This document shows, one piece after another, positions 16,074 to 23,700 of a stretch of 64,000 nt of DNA. A program made the position numbers and the translations under genes. Within the stretch, counting starts at the first letter, position 1. Every line of letters starts with the position of its first letter. Under the pieces are notes generated by a model. It saw only the letters and a program-made list of their open reading frames with translations, ran no database searches and had not been told where the DNA came from. The stretch comes from Algoriphagus boseongensis. Its GTDB lineage: Bacteria; Bacteroidota; Bacteroidia; Cytophagales; Cyclobacteriaceae. The DNA is taken from the NCBI RefSeq assembly GCF_004362805.1, contig NZ_SNYF01000005.1, forward strand, positions 1,697,103 to 1,761,102, given 5' to 3'.

Positions 16074-16215
16074 GTCTAATTATTTCTACCGAGATATAAT
16101 CCCTACGGGATAAAGGATGGAATGAGTGTAGAGCAATAGGAATTACAAATTCTAGGGGAATAGCTTAAAAAATAGCCTTGGGTTCATTCGGAATACGTAT
16201 CCAGCTGAAGGTATT

Positions 16216-16425
16216 TTACCCACCCATCATGGTATTAGAGGAAGCTATGGTCGTATCTCCATTCTGAAATAAGGCCAGCAAATCCTCTATCTTCCCTAGA
16301 TGATGGGCCTCCCTACTGTGCTGCTCAGGATTCCGGGCTTTGATTTCCTTGATTTTTTCTTCCATCAATCCCTGAAGCAGAGTCATATCGGAATCACCTA
16401 GGTATAGGGTATAGAGGTGGGTCAT
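16216..16425 (-). CDS. Small hypothetical protein (69 residues)
   Basis: I do not recognise this 69-residue frame. It would encode a charged, helical protein with a MEEKIKEIKARNPEQHSRE segment near residues 21-39 and no signal peptide or membrane segment. In favour of a real gene are an ATG start, a protein-like composition, and a terminator-like repeat downstream (copy A, about 235 bases away). Against it are its length and its setting among repeats. It may instead be a remnant of a longer gene. Confidence 0.35.
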   Translation of the reverse strand: MTHLYTLYLGDSDMTLLQGLMEEKIKEIKARNPEQHSREAHHLGKIEDLLALFQNGDTTIASSNTMMGG

Positions 16426-16467
16426 GGGATTTAGCTTTTAATACCTAGGAAATTACAAATTCCTTGA

Positions 16468-16531
16468 AATAAAAAAGCGTAGATGCTCCCGATCGCTATC
16501 GTGGACTACGCTAAGTCATGTATTGTACTCC
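16468..16531 (-). terminator. 64-base hairpin repeat, copy B, acting as terminator of the restriction-modification operon
   Basis: On the minus strand the sequence reads AGCGTAG, a loop containing GCGATCGGGAGC, CTACGCT and then TTTTTTATT, which is a stem plus T-run. It starts 21 bases after the stop codon of the secreted protein at 16553-17110. So a repeated element seems to serve as the operon terminator. It differs from copy A at four positions; the change within the stem keeps pairing (C-G here, G-T in copy A). Confidence 0.7.
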
Positions 16532-16552
16532 CAGAAGGGGGTGACTGAATCA

Positions 16553-17110
16553 TTACTGATTTTTACTATGGTTGGCATAATTAAAATCCGCAATAAAATT
16601 ATCTACGAGGGATAATAAATTATCCCTAATTCCGGAATACCTTAATTCACCAGCTTTACCAATTGTATTTTTGTCATAAAGTATTAAGGAATTAAATTTA
16701 TAAATTGGTTCATTTGGATTCCGATAATCTGTTCCCTCAATTATAGTAGTTTCAATTGTTAGGTTTGCTCCATAAAAAACTGTATTATATTCGTCAATTA
16801 ATGCAATAACAGATAAGTAAAGGACAGGTCTTTCGATTAAGTCATATTCTCGAGTGTAATTTATTTTGTGAATATTTAATTTTAATTCGATATCCCTTTC
16901 TAAACTTTCTTTATCAAACGGTAGTTTAGTTTTTATATCATCCAACCCTTCTAGGTAAACTGAAATTCTTAATCCTTTATTTGAGATAAACCTTAAATTG
17001 TTCCCTCTAATAATTTCATCTTGCAAATATTTATCTATTTGTTCATTATTAATTTGACTGAACGAATATATAGGAAATAAAATAACAAGTATAAAAATTA
17101 GTTTTTTCAT
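16553..17110 (-). CDS. Unknown secreted protein, last gene of the restriction-modification operon
   Basis: I do not recognise this 185-residue protein. It starts with a clear signal peptide (residues 1-18, KKLIFILVILFPIYSFS) and has no lipoprotein cysteine, so it should reach the periplasm or beyond. The rest is polar and beta-rich, with LDDIKTKLPFDKESLERDIE near residue 55 and DNLLSLVDNFIADF close to the C-terminus. The gene starts 8 bases after the membrane-protein gene and is followed by a terminator-like repeat. It is distinctly AT-rich compared with the core genes, which suggests acquisition together with its neighbours. Confidence 0.75.
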   Translation of the reverse strand: MKKLIFILVILFPIYSFSQINNEQIDKYLQDEIIRGNNLRFISNKGLRISVYLEGLDDIKTKLPFDKESLERDIELKLNIHKINYTREYDLIERPVLYLSVIALIDEYNTVFYGANLTIETTIIEGTDYRNPNEPIYKFNSLILYDKNTIGKAGELRYSGIRDNLLSLVDNFIADFNYANHSKNQ

Positions 17111-17118
17111 ATTATGTA

Positions 17119-17973
17119 TTATTGATTTTTAAAATATTCAACAATTTCTTTTGATTTTTCAAGTGTATAGCTTATTTGTTTTTTGTAATCTTCAATCCCT
17201 TCAATGTGGGTTTTATAAAGATGATTTTTTTGAAGAATTAAAGCATTTAATCTTTCGCTTGATTTTATTCCATTTAAGGAAATATCGTCATGATTTAAAT
17301 TTAGGTGATGCGAAAAAATTTTTCTTATGGGTGTAATAAATTCATTAAAGACTACCTCACTTGGAACTTGATCAGTTTTTCCCAATTCATTCAGTTTTTC
17401 TTTCAATAAAAAAATATCTTCAATATTTTTTCCATAATTCCTTTTATGCTTTGTGATATAATCCATTATTATTTTTCCAAATTCTAAAAAGGATGTGTTC
17501 CAATGTTCAGTCCAATTTTTGTTTTCTTCCCTAAATTCATTGAACTTTTCTTTAATATTCTGAATTGAAATTTCTAAATAAGATATATGACTTCCTAATT
17601 TATGTAAATTCTCAGAGTTTAGTTTTGTATTTCCCTTATTACTAATTACGAAGGCATCAAAAAGTTCCTCATTATTAAGATCATTTAGTTTATCAATTTG
17701 ATTATTATTAAATTTTAATCTTATAGATTTCTTATTGGATATTTCATTTATGTATTCATTAAATAGGATTATTTGTCTGTCAAATGCTTCCAAAGAAAAT
17801 TCAATCCAAGACAAATAAAACTCTTTCAGTCTTTTTCTTTTCTTTCTTTCTGAAAATCTATTGATTATAATAGTTGATATTAAGCCTAATAAAAATGCTA
17901 AAAAAGTAATTGAAATTTCTAATAACCAACTAGAGTTATTTGAAATAGATTCTTGGTCTATAAAACAGTTCAC
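17119..17973 (-). CDS. Unknown membrane-anchored protein following the restriction-modification gene
   Basis: This 284-residue protein has one strong membrane segment near residues 17-39 (SITFLAFLLGLISTIII), then a basic stop (RFSERKKRKRLK) and about 240 polar, helical residues. The basic stretch predicts that this large part is in the cytoplasm. It starts with GTG, whose last two bases are the first two of the upstream TGA stop (a GTGA overlap), so its translation is probably coupled to the restriction-modification enzyme. No family is recognised; the layout is shared by many phage-defence accessory proteins, but that is only an analogy. The gene is AT-rich. Confidence 0.75.
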   Translation of the reverse strand: MNCFIDQESISNNSSWLLEISITFLAFLLGLISTIIINRFSERKKRKRLKEFYLSWIEFSLEAFDRQIILFNEYINEISNKKSIRLKFNNNQIDKLNDLNNEELFDAFVISNKGNTKLNSENLHKLGSHISYLEISIQNIKEKFNEFREENKNWTEHWNTSFLEFGKIIMDYITKHKRNYGKNIEDIFLLKEKLNELGKTDQVPSEVVFNEFITPIRKIFSHHLNLNHDDISLNGIKSSERLNALILQKNHLYKTHIEGIEDYKKQISYTLEKSKEIVEYFKNQ

Positions 17974-20900
17974 CCCTCACCCCCTTCCACAATCCTAATC
18001 TCCTCCTCGGTCAGGCCATATAATTCATAGACCAATTGATCGATTTCTCGATCGATTCGATTGATCTCGGCTTGGAGGGTATTGGCTTTTTGTTTTTGTT
18101 CAGTAAAATAGGCCATCCATTCGGCTTCTTCGGCTAGGCTTAACTTTACCTTGGCCTTGCTTAACTCTCCCAAAAATCCCTTGAATTCCAAGTCAGGCCA
18201 GTTTTGGAGTTTTCCACTTGGCTTCTCTATTGAGAATTTTGATTTTAGAAGGTTTAAAAAATTTGATTCAACTCTTTGCTTTGACGCGGTAGCTTCGATT
18301 ATTGATTTTGCAAGTCGCTCAAACTGATCCTCATTCTTTAATTCAGGAATCGGAATTTGTTCAAAGTATTGTGGCTTGACTTCAATATATCCCCCACTCC
18401 TTACTACACAAATAGATTTTAAAAACTCCCAAATCAATTTTGAATTTACAATACATAATAATGTGAGGTTTTCTGACGGTAGGATTACGGAAGGTGCGTT
18501 GATGTAATATCCTTTCGAATCAATTGAAAACTTTGGCTGTGATTGCAAATTTGGCCATGTAATTTTCGGGCTTTCAAATAGCCTATAATAATCCACAGAA
18601 TCCTGAATCTCAAACCACTTATACGGCCCAGGTTTTCTTCCAATTACTTGATCTTCTGAATTCCTTGGAGTCAATCGCTCCTTAAATTGATTTAAATAAT
18701 TTTCAATAGCTGGATATTGAGTTATATCTGTTCCTCTACGAGTGAATATTATATACTTATCAATTTCTTCTGAAACCCATTTACTTTGATCCTTTCCTTC
18801 AAAATATGGCTTGATCAGATCTTTTGAACTTATATGTAATATTTCTAATTCGTTTTTAATTTTTCCGTCAATAATGAATGCTTCATTATACCCTGTTTTT
18901 ATTCCATAGAAACATTTACTAAACTTATCCCTAATGGTTTTATTCTTCTTTATTTTTTCAATGATTTCAAAAACGCTATTTGGATTAAAACTCCAACTCT
19001 CTGAAACAAGAGTGTCTTGATTTACCTTGGACTCTCCTAATAAATCAATATCAATCACAAAGCCTTGCAAATTCTTTGGCACTTTTTTAAATGCAAATTC
19101 ACTTTTCTCTTTGATATTATTTTTTGCAATTAGTATAATAGGATAAGTTGTCGCTCCTTCAAAAATTTGAACTTCAGTAAAGTCCACATACTCCACAAAG
19201 ACAGTATTGGTCTTTAGATATTCTCTTAATTTGATTGCAGCTTTTGTTTTATCAAATGTGTTTGAAATAAATCCAAATAAAGAATCTCTTTTTAAGATTT
19301 TGAAAGCCAATTCATAGAAGTATGCGAAAAGGTCTGAAGTGCCTTCAAATACTATATAATTCCGCTCCAAATATGGTTTGAGTTCACCAAATAATTCCTG
19401 CCTCACATACGGCGGATTCCCTACCACCACATCAAACCCTCCTTTAGCAAAGACTTGAGGGAATTCTTGTTCCCAGTTAAAGGCTAAGTCTCCGGCTACT
19501 TCAGGATCATCGATTAGGGAATTGCCTACCTTGATATTGGAGTTCAGACTGCTGAGTTTACGTCCTTTCTTGGCGGTGCGCAGCCAGAGGGAGAGGCGGG
19601 CGATCTCTACCGATTCCTCGTTGATATCGACCCCGAAGATGTTGTTTTCGAGGATATGGTTTTCCACGTTAGGAAGAATCAGGGGCGTGTCGAAGAGTTG
19701 GGCTTCCAGTTCGTCTACAAAGCGATGCTCGGAAATCAGAAATTCCAGCACTTGGTTTAGAAATGCCCCGGAACCACAAGCTGGATCACAGATGGTGAGT
19801 TGAAGGAGCCAGTTGCGGTAGGTGTCTAGCTTTTGCTTGAGTTCAGCCTTGCGTTTCTTTTCCGCTTGAGGGGTTTTGTAGCTGTGGTATTTGGAGAATT
19901 CCTCGTCCACGAGTTCGAGTTCGGCTTTCTTTTCGGTGCAGAGTCTTCCCAAGGTATTATCCACGATGTACTTGGTGATGTACTTGGGGGTATAGAAGAC
20001 CCCGTCCCGCTTGCGCTTGGTCTTGGACTTGTCTACGGTTTCCCCGGCAAGTTGGGCACGGACATTTTCGATGTCGTTCAGACTGTGCTCGAAGATATGC
20101 CCCAGAATATTCGTATCTACTTCCGTGTCGAAGTCGTACTCAGTCAGCTTGCGTACATGTTTTTCCAGTACGCTATCGGAGATTTTCAGACCTTCCAGTA
20201 TCGGATCGGTAGCGAAAAGTCCTCCGTTATACGCATGGATTTCGGCTTTTCCCGGCTGTACTCTTCCGGTATTCAGGTAGCCGAAGTATTTTTTGAATCG
20301 CTCGTAGATGGGGCGGTATTCGTCCAGTTCCCCAAGCTTTTTCCATTGATTGACAATCTCCATGATGGAGTTGGGAGGAAGCAGTCCTTTGTCCTCAGCG
20401 AAGAAAATAAAGAGAAAGCGGTCGAGTAGTTTTTGACTTTTCTTGTAGAGGATGAGTTCGTCTTGTTCGGGATTCTGGGCCACCAAATCCTGCCAGAGTT
20501 CCTGCTTGAAGGAGGAGTAATCCTTGTAGAGTTGCTTGGTGATTTGTTCCTCGGCCAGCAGGGATTCTTCCTTGATTTTTTTGGGAAGTCCTTGGAGAAG
20601 ATTGTCTTTTTGCAGTAGCAGCCAGAGTAGCTTAAACTGTTCATTATCCATAGCCAGGATATTGAACTCCACAAAGTCCACTGCATTGTCGATGTAGAAG
20701 CGCAGCTTTTCAAAGTTGCTCGTAATCACATAGACGCAGTCGGGTTGGTTGTTTTTGTAATTGAAAGCCTGATCTCGGATTTTGTCCAGGTCTTTGGTAT
20801 CGGTGCCTTTGAGCTCGATCACGGCGAGAGCTTTTCCATCCAGAAGGATCGCTCCGTCTGTCTTTTTGGAATCTTTGATATTCTTGAGTTCCGTGGTCAG

Positions 20901-21119
20901 ATTGAAATCCGGTTCAGGATTGATGGTATAGCCTAAGATTTTGACAAACAATTCCCGAAGGAAACCTTCCTGAAACTGCTCTTCCTTGGCAGCGCGGATA
21001 TTTTCCTTGATTCTGGGATTGTGGAAATAAGTCAGATAGGCAGCTAATGCTTCCTGAATGGGTTGGGATGCCTGAGCGGCAAGGTATTTTTTAAGAACTG
21101 AACTTTGGAATAGCGCCAT
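17970..21119 (-). CDS. Type IIG restriction-modification enzyme (Eco57I/TaqI-like class)
   Basis: This 1049-residue single-chain enzyme should both methylate adenine in, and cut near, its recognition site. The N-terminus holds a PD-(D/E)XK nuclease: Asp88 in KTDGAI, then Glu102 and Lys104 in AVIELKG. The methyltransferase domain follows, with the SAM motif DPACGSGAFLNQ at about residue 445 and the catalytic NPPY at about 568. The C-terminal part (about 640-980) resembles the TaqI-type specificity domain, with a coiled segment at the end. A TTG 16 codons upstream is in frame, but the ATG at 21119 gives the usual start MALFQSSVLKKYL. The coding of residues about 573-960 is much more AT-rich than both flanks. 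All catalytic motifs look intact. Confidence 0.9.
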   Translation of the reverse strand: MALFQSSVLKKYLAAQASQPIQEALAAYLTYFHNPRIKENIRAAKEEQFQEGFLRELFVKILGYTINPEPDFNLTTELKNIKDSKKTDGAILLDGKALAVIELKGTDTKDLDKIRDQAFNYKNNQPDCVYVITSNFEKLRFYIDNAVDFVEFNILAMDNEQFKLLWLLLQKDNLLQGLPKKIKEESLLAEEQITKQLYKDYSSFKQELWQDLVAQNPEQDELILYKKSQKLLDRFLFIFFAEDKGLLPPNSIMEIVNQWKKLGELDEYRPIYERFKKYFGYLNTGRVQPGKAEIHAYNGGLFATDPILEGLKISDSVLEKHVRKLTEYDFDTEVDTNILGHIFEHSLNDIENVRAQLAGETVDKSKTKRKRDGVFYTPKYITKYIVDNTLGRLCTEKKAELELVDEEFSKYHSYKTPQAEKKRKAELKQKLDTYRNWLLQLTICDPACGSGAFLNQVLEFLISEHRFVDELEAQLFDTPLILPNVENHILENNIFGVDINEESVEIARLSLWLRTAKKGRKLSSLNSNIKVGNSLIDDPEVAGDLAFNWEQEFPQVFAKGGFDVVVGNPPYVRQELFGELKPYLERNYIVFEGTSDLFAYFYELAFKILKRDSLFGFISNTFDKTKAAIKLREYLKTNTVFVEYVDFTEVQIFEGATTYPIILIAKNNIKEKSEFAFKKVPKNLQGFVIDIDLLGESKVNQDTLVSESWSFNPNSVFEIIEKIKKNKTIRDKFSKCFYGIKTGYNEAFIIDGKIKNELEILHISSKDLIKPYFEGKDQSKWVSEEIDKYIIFTRRGTDITQYPAIENYLNQFKERLTPRNSEDQVIGRKPGPYKWFEIQDSVDYYRLFESPKITWPNLQSQPKFSIDSKGYYINAPSVILPSENLTLLCIVNSKLIWEFLKSICVVRSGGYIEVKPQYFEQIPIPELKNEDQFERLAKSIIEATASKQRVESNFLNLLKSKFSIEKPSGKLQNWPDLEFKGFLGELSKAKVKLSLAEEAEWMAYFTEQKQKANTLQAEINRIDREIDQLVYELYGLTEEEIRIVEGGEG

Positions 21120-21271
21120 CAAAAAACAAATCAAAAACTTATCCCTAAAGATATCAGTTTGCCGCAAAACGAAAAATGCTTGAAATAGGAAGGGCGGGAA
21201 TTGTCAAAGACTTGGTCTCTTTTCTTTTCGTAGGGATCTCTACCTTTCCGAATACGCCCATCGCTCTGAGA

Positions 21272-21302
21272 TTAAAAAGAAAACCCGAAGTTTCCTTCGG
21301 GC
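21272..21302 (-). terminator. Terminator of the gene pair at 21334-23096
   Basis: On the minus strand CCCGAAG (21301-21295) pairs with CTTCGGG (21290-21284) across a GAAA loop and is followed by TTTTCTTTTT. It lies 32 bases past the stop codon of the low-complexity protein. Confidence 0.85.
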
Positions 21303-21333
21303 TTAATTGGCTTGGCGGTAAAATTCAAATTTC

Positions 21334-22362
21334 TTATTTATCCTCCTCTACCTGCACAATCTCATACATATTCTTTCCATCCACTTCCACAGGCATGTAG
21401 TAGGTATCTCCATATTTCACAAAGGTTTGGTCTCCTACTTTTACTTCCTCGGCTCCTTCAGGAAGGGCTGAAACTACCGAACCTGCCGGAGGTGGTACCA
21501 CGGTGTAGGTTCCATCTTTTTGTTCATAGAAAGTACCCCCGTAGTAGTAATTATTGACCGTCGGACTCACTTCTACCACTTCAGATTCTTTTGGAATTAC
21601 GGTCACATTTGCACCCTGTGGGGCTTCTACCACCACATAGCCATCCGTTTCTTTGACATAAAACACTCCTTCATCGTAGTGGTAATCCTGATTATCCACC
21701 GAAACCACAATTGCAGTAACTGCAAGGGTCGCTACGAAAAAGCCCCATGGATGCCATACTGGCCCCCAATAAAAGGGAACAAATGGATGGTAGTAATAGG
21801 GTCTATACCAATAAAAGCCAAACCCACCCCACATATATGGAGGTCTTGGATAGGGTCGATAAGGAGGTCTGTAGGCTACATTTCTATTGTTTCTTACGAC
21901 AGTATTTCGACTGTTGTTGATATTGACATTAACATCTCCTCTGCTTTTGTCGACATTCACCCGATTGTTTGATCCTCTATCACCGGTATTGATGTTATTG
22001 GTACGATTACCAGAATTATTGCCTTTAAAAGAACCAACCTTACTTTCTGGCCTTGATGGTCTAGTGACTCGATTAGATCCACCATTGACAGATTCTCTGT
22101 TGGTAGGTCTAGTGGTAGGTCTTGCCTGACTTGTAGTCGGTCTGGATTGAGCAGGACGGCTGCTGGGTCTAGCTTGGGCAGGACGGGTACTTGGTCTGGC
22201 TTGAGTGGGTCTGGAAGTAGTGGGTCTGGACATGGCTGGCCTGCTGGCTCTTCCTCCCCCTCTTCCCGCAAATCGCTGGGCTAGGCTATCTTCAGCAATC
22301 GAAAAAACCATCAGAAAGACTAAGCCGATGGCAAGAGAAAATTTAGTATTCAAGGTTTTCAT
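21334..22362 (-). CDS. Low-complexity secreted protein (DUF6515-like)
   Basis: The 342-residue protein has a signal peptide ending near DSLAQ. Next is a repetitive region (residues about 35-105) of SRP/ARP/TRP units such as SRPTQARPSTRPAQARP, and an Asn/Arg-rich linker. A short Tyr/Trp/Pro-rich stretch (PPYMWGGFGFYWYRPYYY) and one hydrophobic segment (about residues 210-222) follow. The C-terminal part has three similar units ending in VVPPPAGSVVSALPEGAEEV. This build fits a Bacteroidota family I know as DUF6515; its function is unknown. The ATG at 22362 is chosen over an upstream TTG. It starts 5 bases after the DUF2092-type gene, so the two form an operon. Confidence 0.75.
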   Translation of the reverse strand: MKTLNTKFSLAIGLVFLMVFSIAEDSLAQRFAGRGGGRASRPAMSRPTTSRPTQARPSTRPAQARPSSRPAQSRPTTSQARPTTRPTNRESVNGGSNRVTRPSRPESKVGSFKGNNSGNRTNNINTGDRGSNNRVNVDKSRGDVNVNINNSRNTVVRNNRNVAYRPPYRPYPRPPYMWGGFGFYWYRPYYYHPFVPFYWGPVWHPWGFFVATLAVTAIVVSVDNQDYHYDEGVFYVKETDGYVVVEAPQGANVTVIPKESEVVEVSPTVNNYYYGGTFYEQKDGTYTVVPPPAGSVVSALPEGAEEVKVGDQTFVKYGDTYYMPVEVDGKNMYEIVQVEEDK

Positions 22363-22367
22363 GATCT

Positions 22368-23096
22368 TCAATCTTTTTTAGTCCAAATAATTTGACGGGA
22401 ATTCGGTGGGGGCATAAACTCAAAAATTGACTCCGGATAGCTTTGATTGATTTGCCAATCCTCAAATGTGACTTCCAATTGACGGGCATAAGGATCCCCC
22501 ATATAGGTAATCACAACCCGCTTGGGTCTCATAATTAAATCCTGAGAAACCCAAATCTGAAATGTCATGGTATCATTGGCTCCTCCTATATGGAAGTACT
22601 TTTCCCCCTGAACTTCGGTCTTTCCCAAAAACTCAATGTAATCCATATTTTCCATCAGATTGGCTGTAAAATCAGGATAAAGGAAATCAGCTACCACCAA
22701 TTCTATCCCAAATTCATCGCTGATCTGATCCAGCATTTCCAAAGTAGAAGCAGGTGCATCTGCTGCTGCATAGGTGTTGTCAGCTAGGGAATAATAGACC
22801 ATTTGCTTCCCATCATACAGGTAAAACTGATCTTTTCCGTTATGGGAAACCTTTGCCAATAGGCGGTCTGGGCCCTGGAAAATGTATTCTCCGGATTTAA
22901 AATCCTTGATTAAATAATCGTTGCTGAAGGCTACATCCTGGGAGGTATGAGTTTTAAACTTCAGGGATTTCAATTCCCCGATGGTCTGACTCATCTTATC
23001 CAAAATTGCCAGGGCTGTGGAGTCGTGATAGGTTTCTTGGGCTTCGGCAAAGAAAAAGCTCAAAAAAGCTAAGGTGAAAAGCAATAGTTTTTTCAT
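22368..23096 (-). CDS. DUF2092-type periplasmic protein
   Basis: The 242-residue protein has a signal peptide (ending at FFAEAQ, residue 20) and the features of the DUF2092 family: ALAILDKMSQTIGELKSL near the N-terminus, a KVSHNGKDQFYLYDGKQMVY strand region, and a C-terminal EFMPP. The fold is expected to be like that of the lipoprotein carriers LolA/LppX. Its function is unknown. It is the first gene of the pair with the low-complexity protein. Confidence 0.8.
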   Translation of the reverse strand: MKKLLLFTLAFLSFFFAEAQETYHDSTALAILDKMSQTIGELKSLKFKTHTSQDVAFSNDYLIKDFKSGEYIFQGPDRLLAKVSHNGKDQFYLYDGKQMVYYSLADNTYAAADAPASTLEMLDQISDEFGIELVVADFLYPDFTANLMENMDYIEFLGKTEVQGEKYFHIGGANDTMTFQIWVSQDLIMRPKRVVITYMGDPYARQLEVTFEDWQINQSYPESIFEFMPPPNSRQIIWTKKD

Positions 23097-23251
23097 AAAG
23101 GGAGGTTTTAGTAAAAATCGAAAAACACTTGGAGATCAAGCCAAAAATTCTGGTTCAACCTGCATTAATTTACCAAATGTTGACAAATGAAAAAAAATGC
23201 AAGGTTTTATTTGGCTTTTGGCTTTTGCAAACCACTGCCCAATATTTTTCA

Positions 23252-23268
23252 AAACCACATAGGAACAT
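23252..23268 (+). repeat. 17-base direct repeat, copy 1
   Basis: AAACCACATAGGAACAT; identical to the copy at 23426-23442. Confidence 0.85.
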
Positions 23269-23425
23269 CAGGTTTGTAGATAAGGATAAAAGGAATTAAG
23301 GGTTCAAAAAAATATCGAATATCCAACACCGAATATTGATTATCGAATTAAGATCATCGGACATCCAACATCCCCACAACGGTCATCAGGCATCCAACAT
23401 CCAACTTCCTAACCTCCCAACTTCC

Positions 23426-23442
23426 AAACCACATAGGAACAT
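23426..23442 (+). repeat. 17-base direct repeat, copy 2
   Basis: Identical to 23252-23268, 174 bases apart, in the same orientation. Both are within the repeat-rich gap. Confidence 0.85.
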
Positions 23443-23658
23443 AGAGAATCGCACAAGGAAAAACTGAAATTGAATACCGACTATCCATTATCCGTTATCA
23501 AACTTCTAGCAATTAGTAAAAGATTGCTTCAGGGCATTTAAATTTCAACATTAAGAAAAAGTGTGAAACTGCCCTTCGCAATGACGTAACATCGGGCATC
23601 CGACATCCTACTTCCTAACCTCCATACCTCCTTACTCCCATACTTCCCTACTCCCCAA

Positions 23659-23700
23659 CATCCTACTGCAAACTGCCCACTGCCCACTGCATACTGCTTA
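23659..23700 (-). repeat. Heptamer repeat starting at the sugar porter stop codon
   Basis: On the minus strand the bases read in perfect 7-base phase: TAAGCAG, TATGCAG, TGGGCAG, TGGGCAG, TTTGCAG, TAGGATG. The first three bases, TAA, are the stop codon of the sugar porter gene. A related array begins in the same way at the end of the ABC gene at 63883. Beyond this array the minus strand continues with looser GGAAGTA/GGGAGTA units to about 23590. Confidence 0.85.

Larger units (their letters stand above)
15313..16215. other. Gene-poor patch packed with palindromes and direct repeats
   Basis: About 900 bases without a convincing gene. I count at least eleven short palindromes, mostly of the form GACCCC-N3-4-GGGGTC or ATCCC-N-GGGAT, plus one 32-base perfect palindrome and two families of longer direct repeats, listed separately. 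Two open frames on the plus strand inside it (15538-15738 and 15717-15983) run through the repeats and look accidental. The pattern resembles REP-like intergenic repeats, but no REP-associated transposase is in this window. Confidence 0.8.
23097..23697. other. 600-base intergenic region made of degenerate repeats
   Basis: No convincing gene. The region holds a 17-base direct repeat (AAACCACATAGGAACAT at 23252-23268 and 23426-23442) and runs such as CATCCAACATCCAAC that read on the minus strand as 7- or 8-base units like TGGATGT and GGAAGTA. There is also a GTCATTGCGAAG ... GAAGCAATCT pair on the minus strand (about 23520-23585), which resembles a repeat module common in bacterial intergenic DNA. 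The frame at 23538-23777 crosses these repeats and is rejected. Confidence 0.7.

Noticed and set aside
15313..16540. Possible CRISPR array in the repeat-rich patch
   Set aside because: Repeats differ in length and sequence, spacing is irregular, and no cas gene is in the window.
19833..20429. 198-residue frame opposite the restriction-modification gene
   Set aside because: It is antisense to a well-supported gene with intact motifs; the long open frame follows from that gene's codon bias.
17970..21119. BREX PglX or type I HsdM reading of the methyltransferase gene
   Set aside because: The N-terminal PD-ExK nuclease in the same chain, the length and the absence of pglZ, brxC, hsdR or hsdS genes fit a stand-alone type IIG enzyme better.
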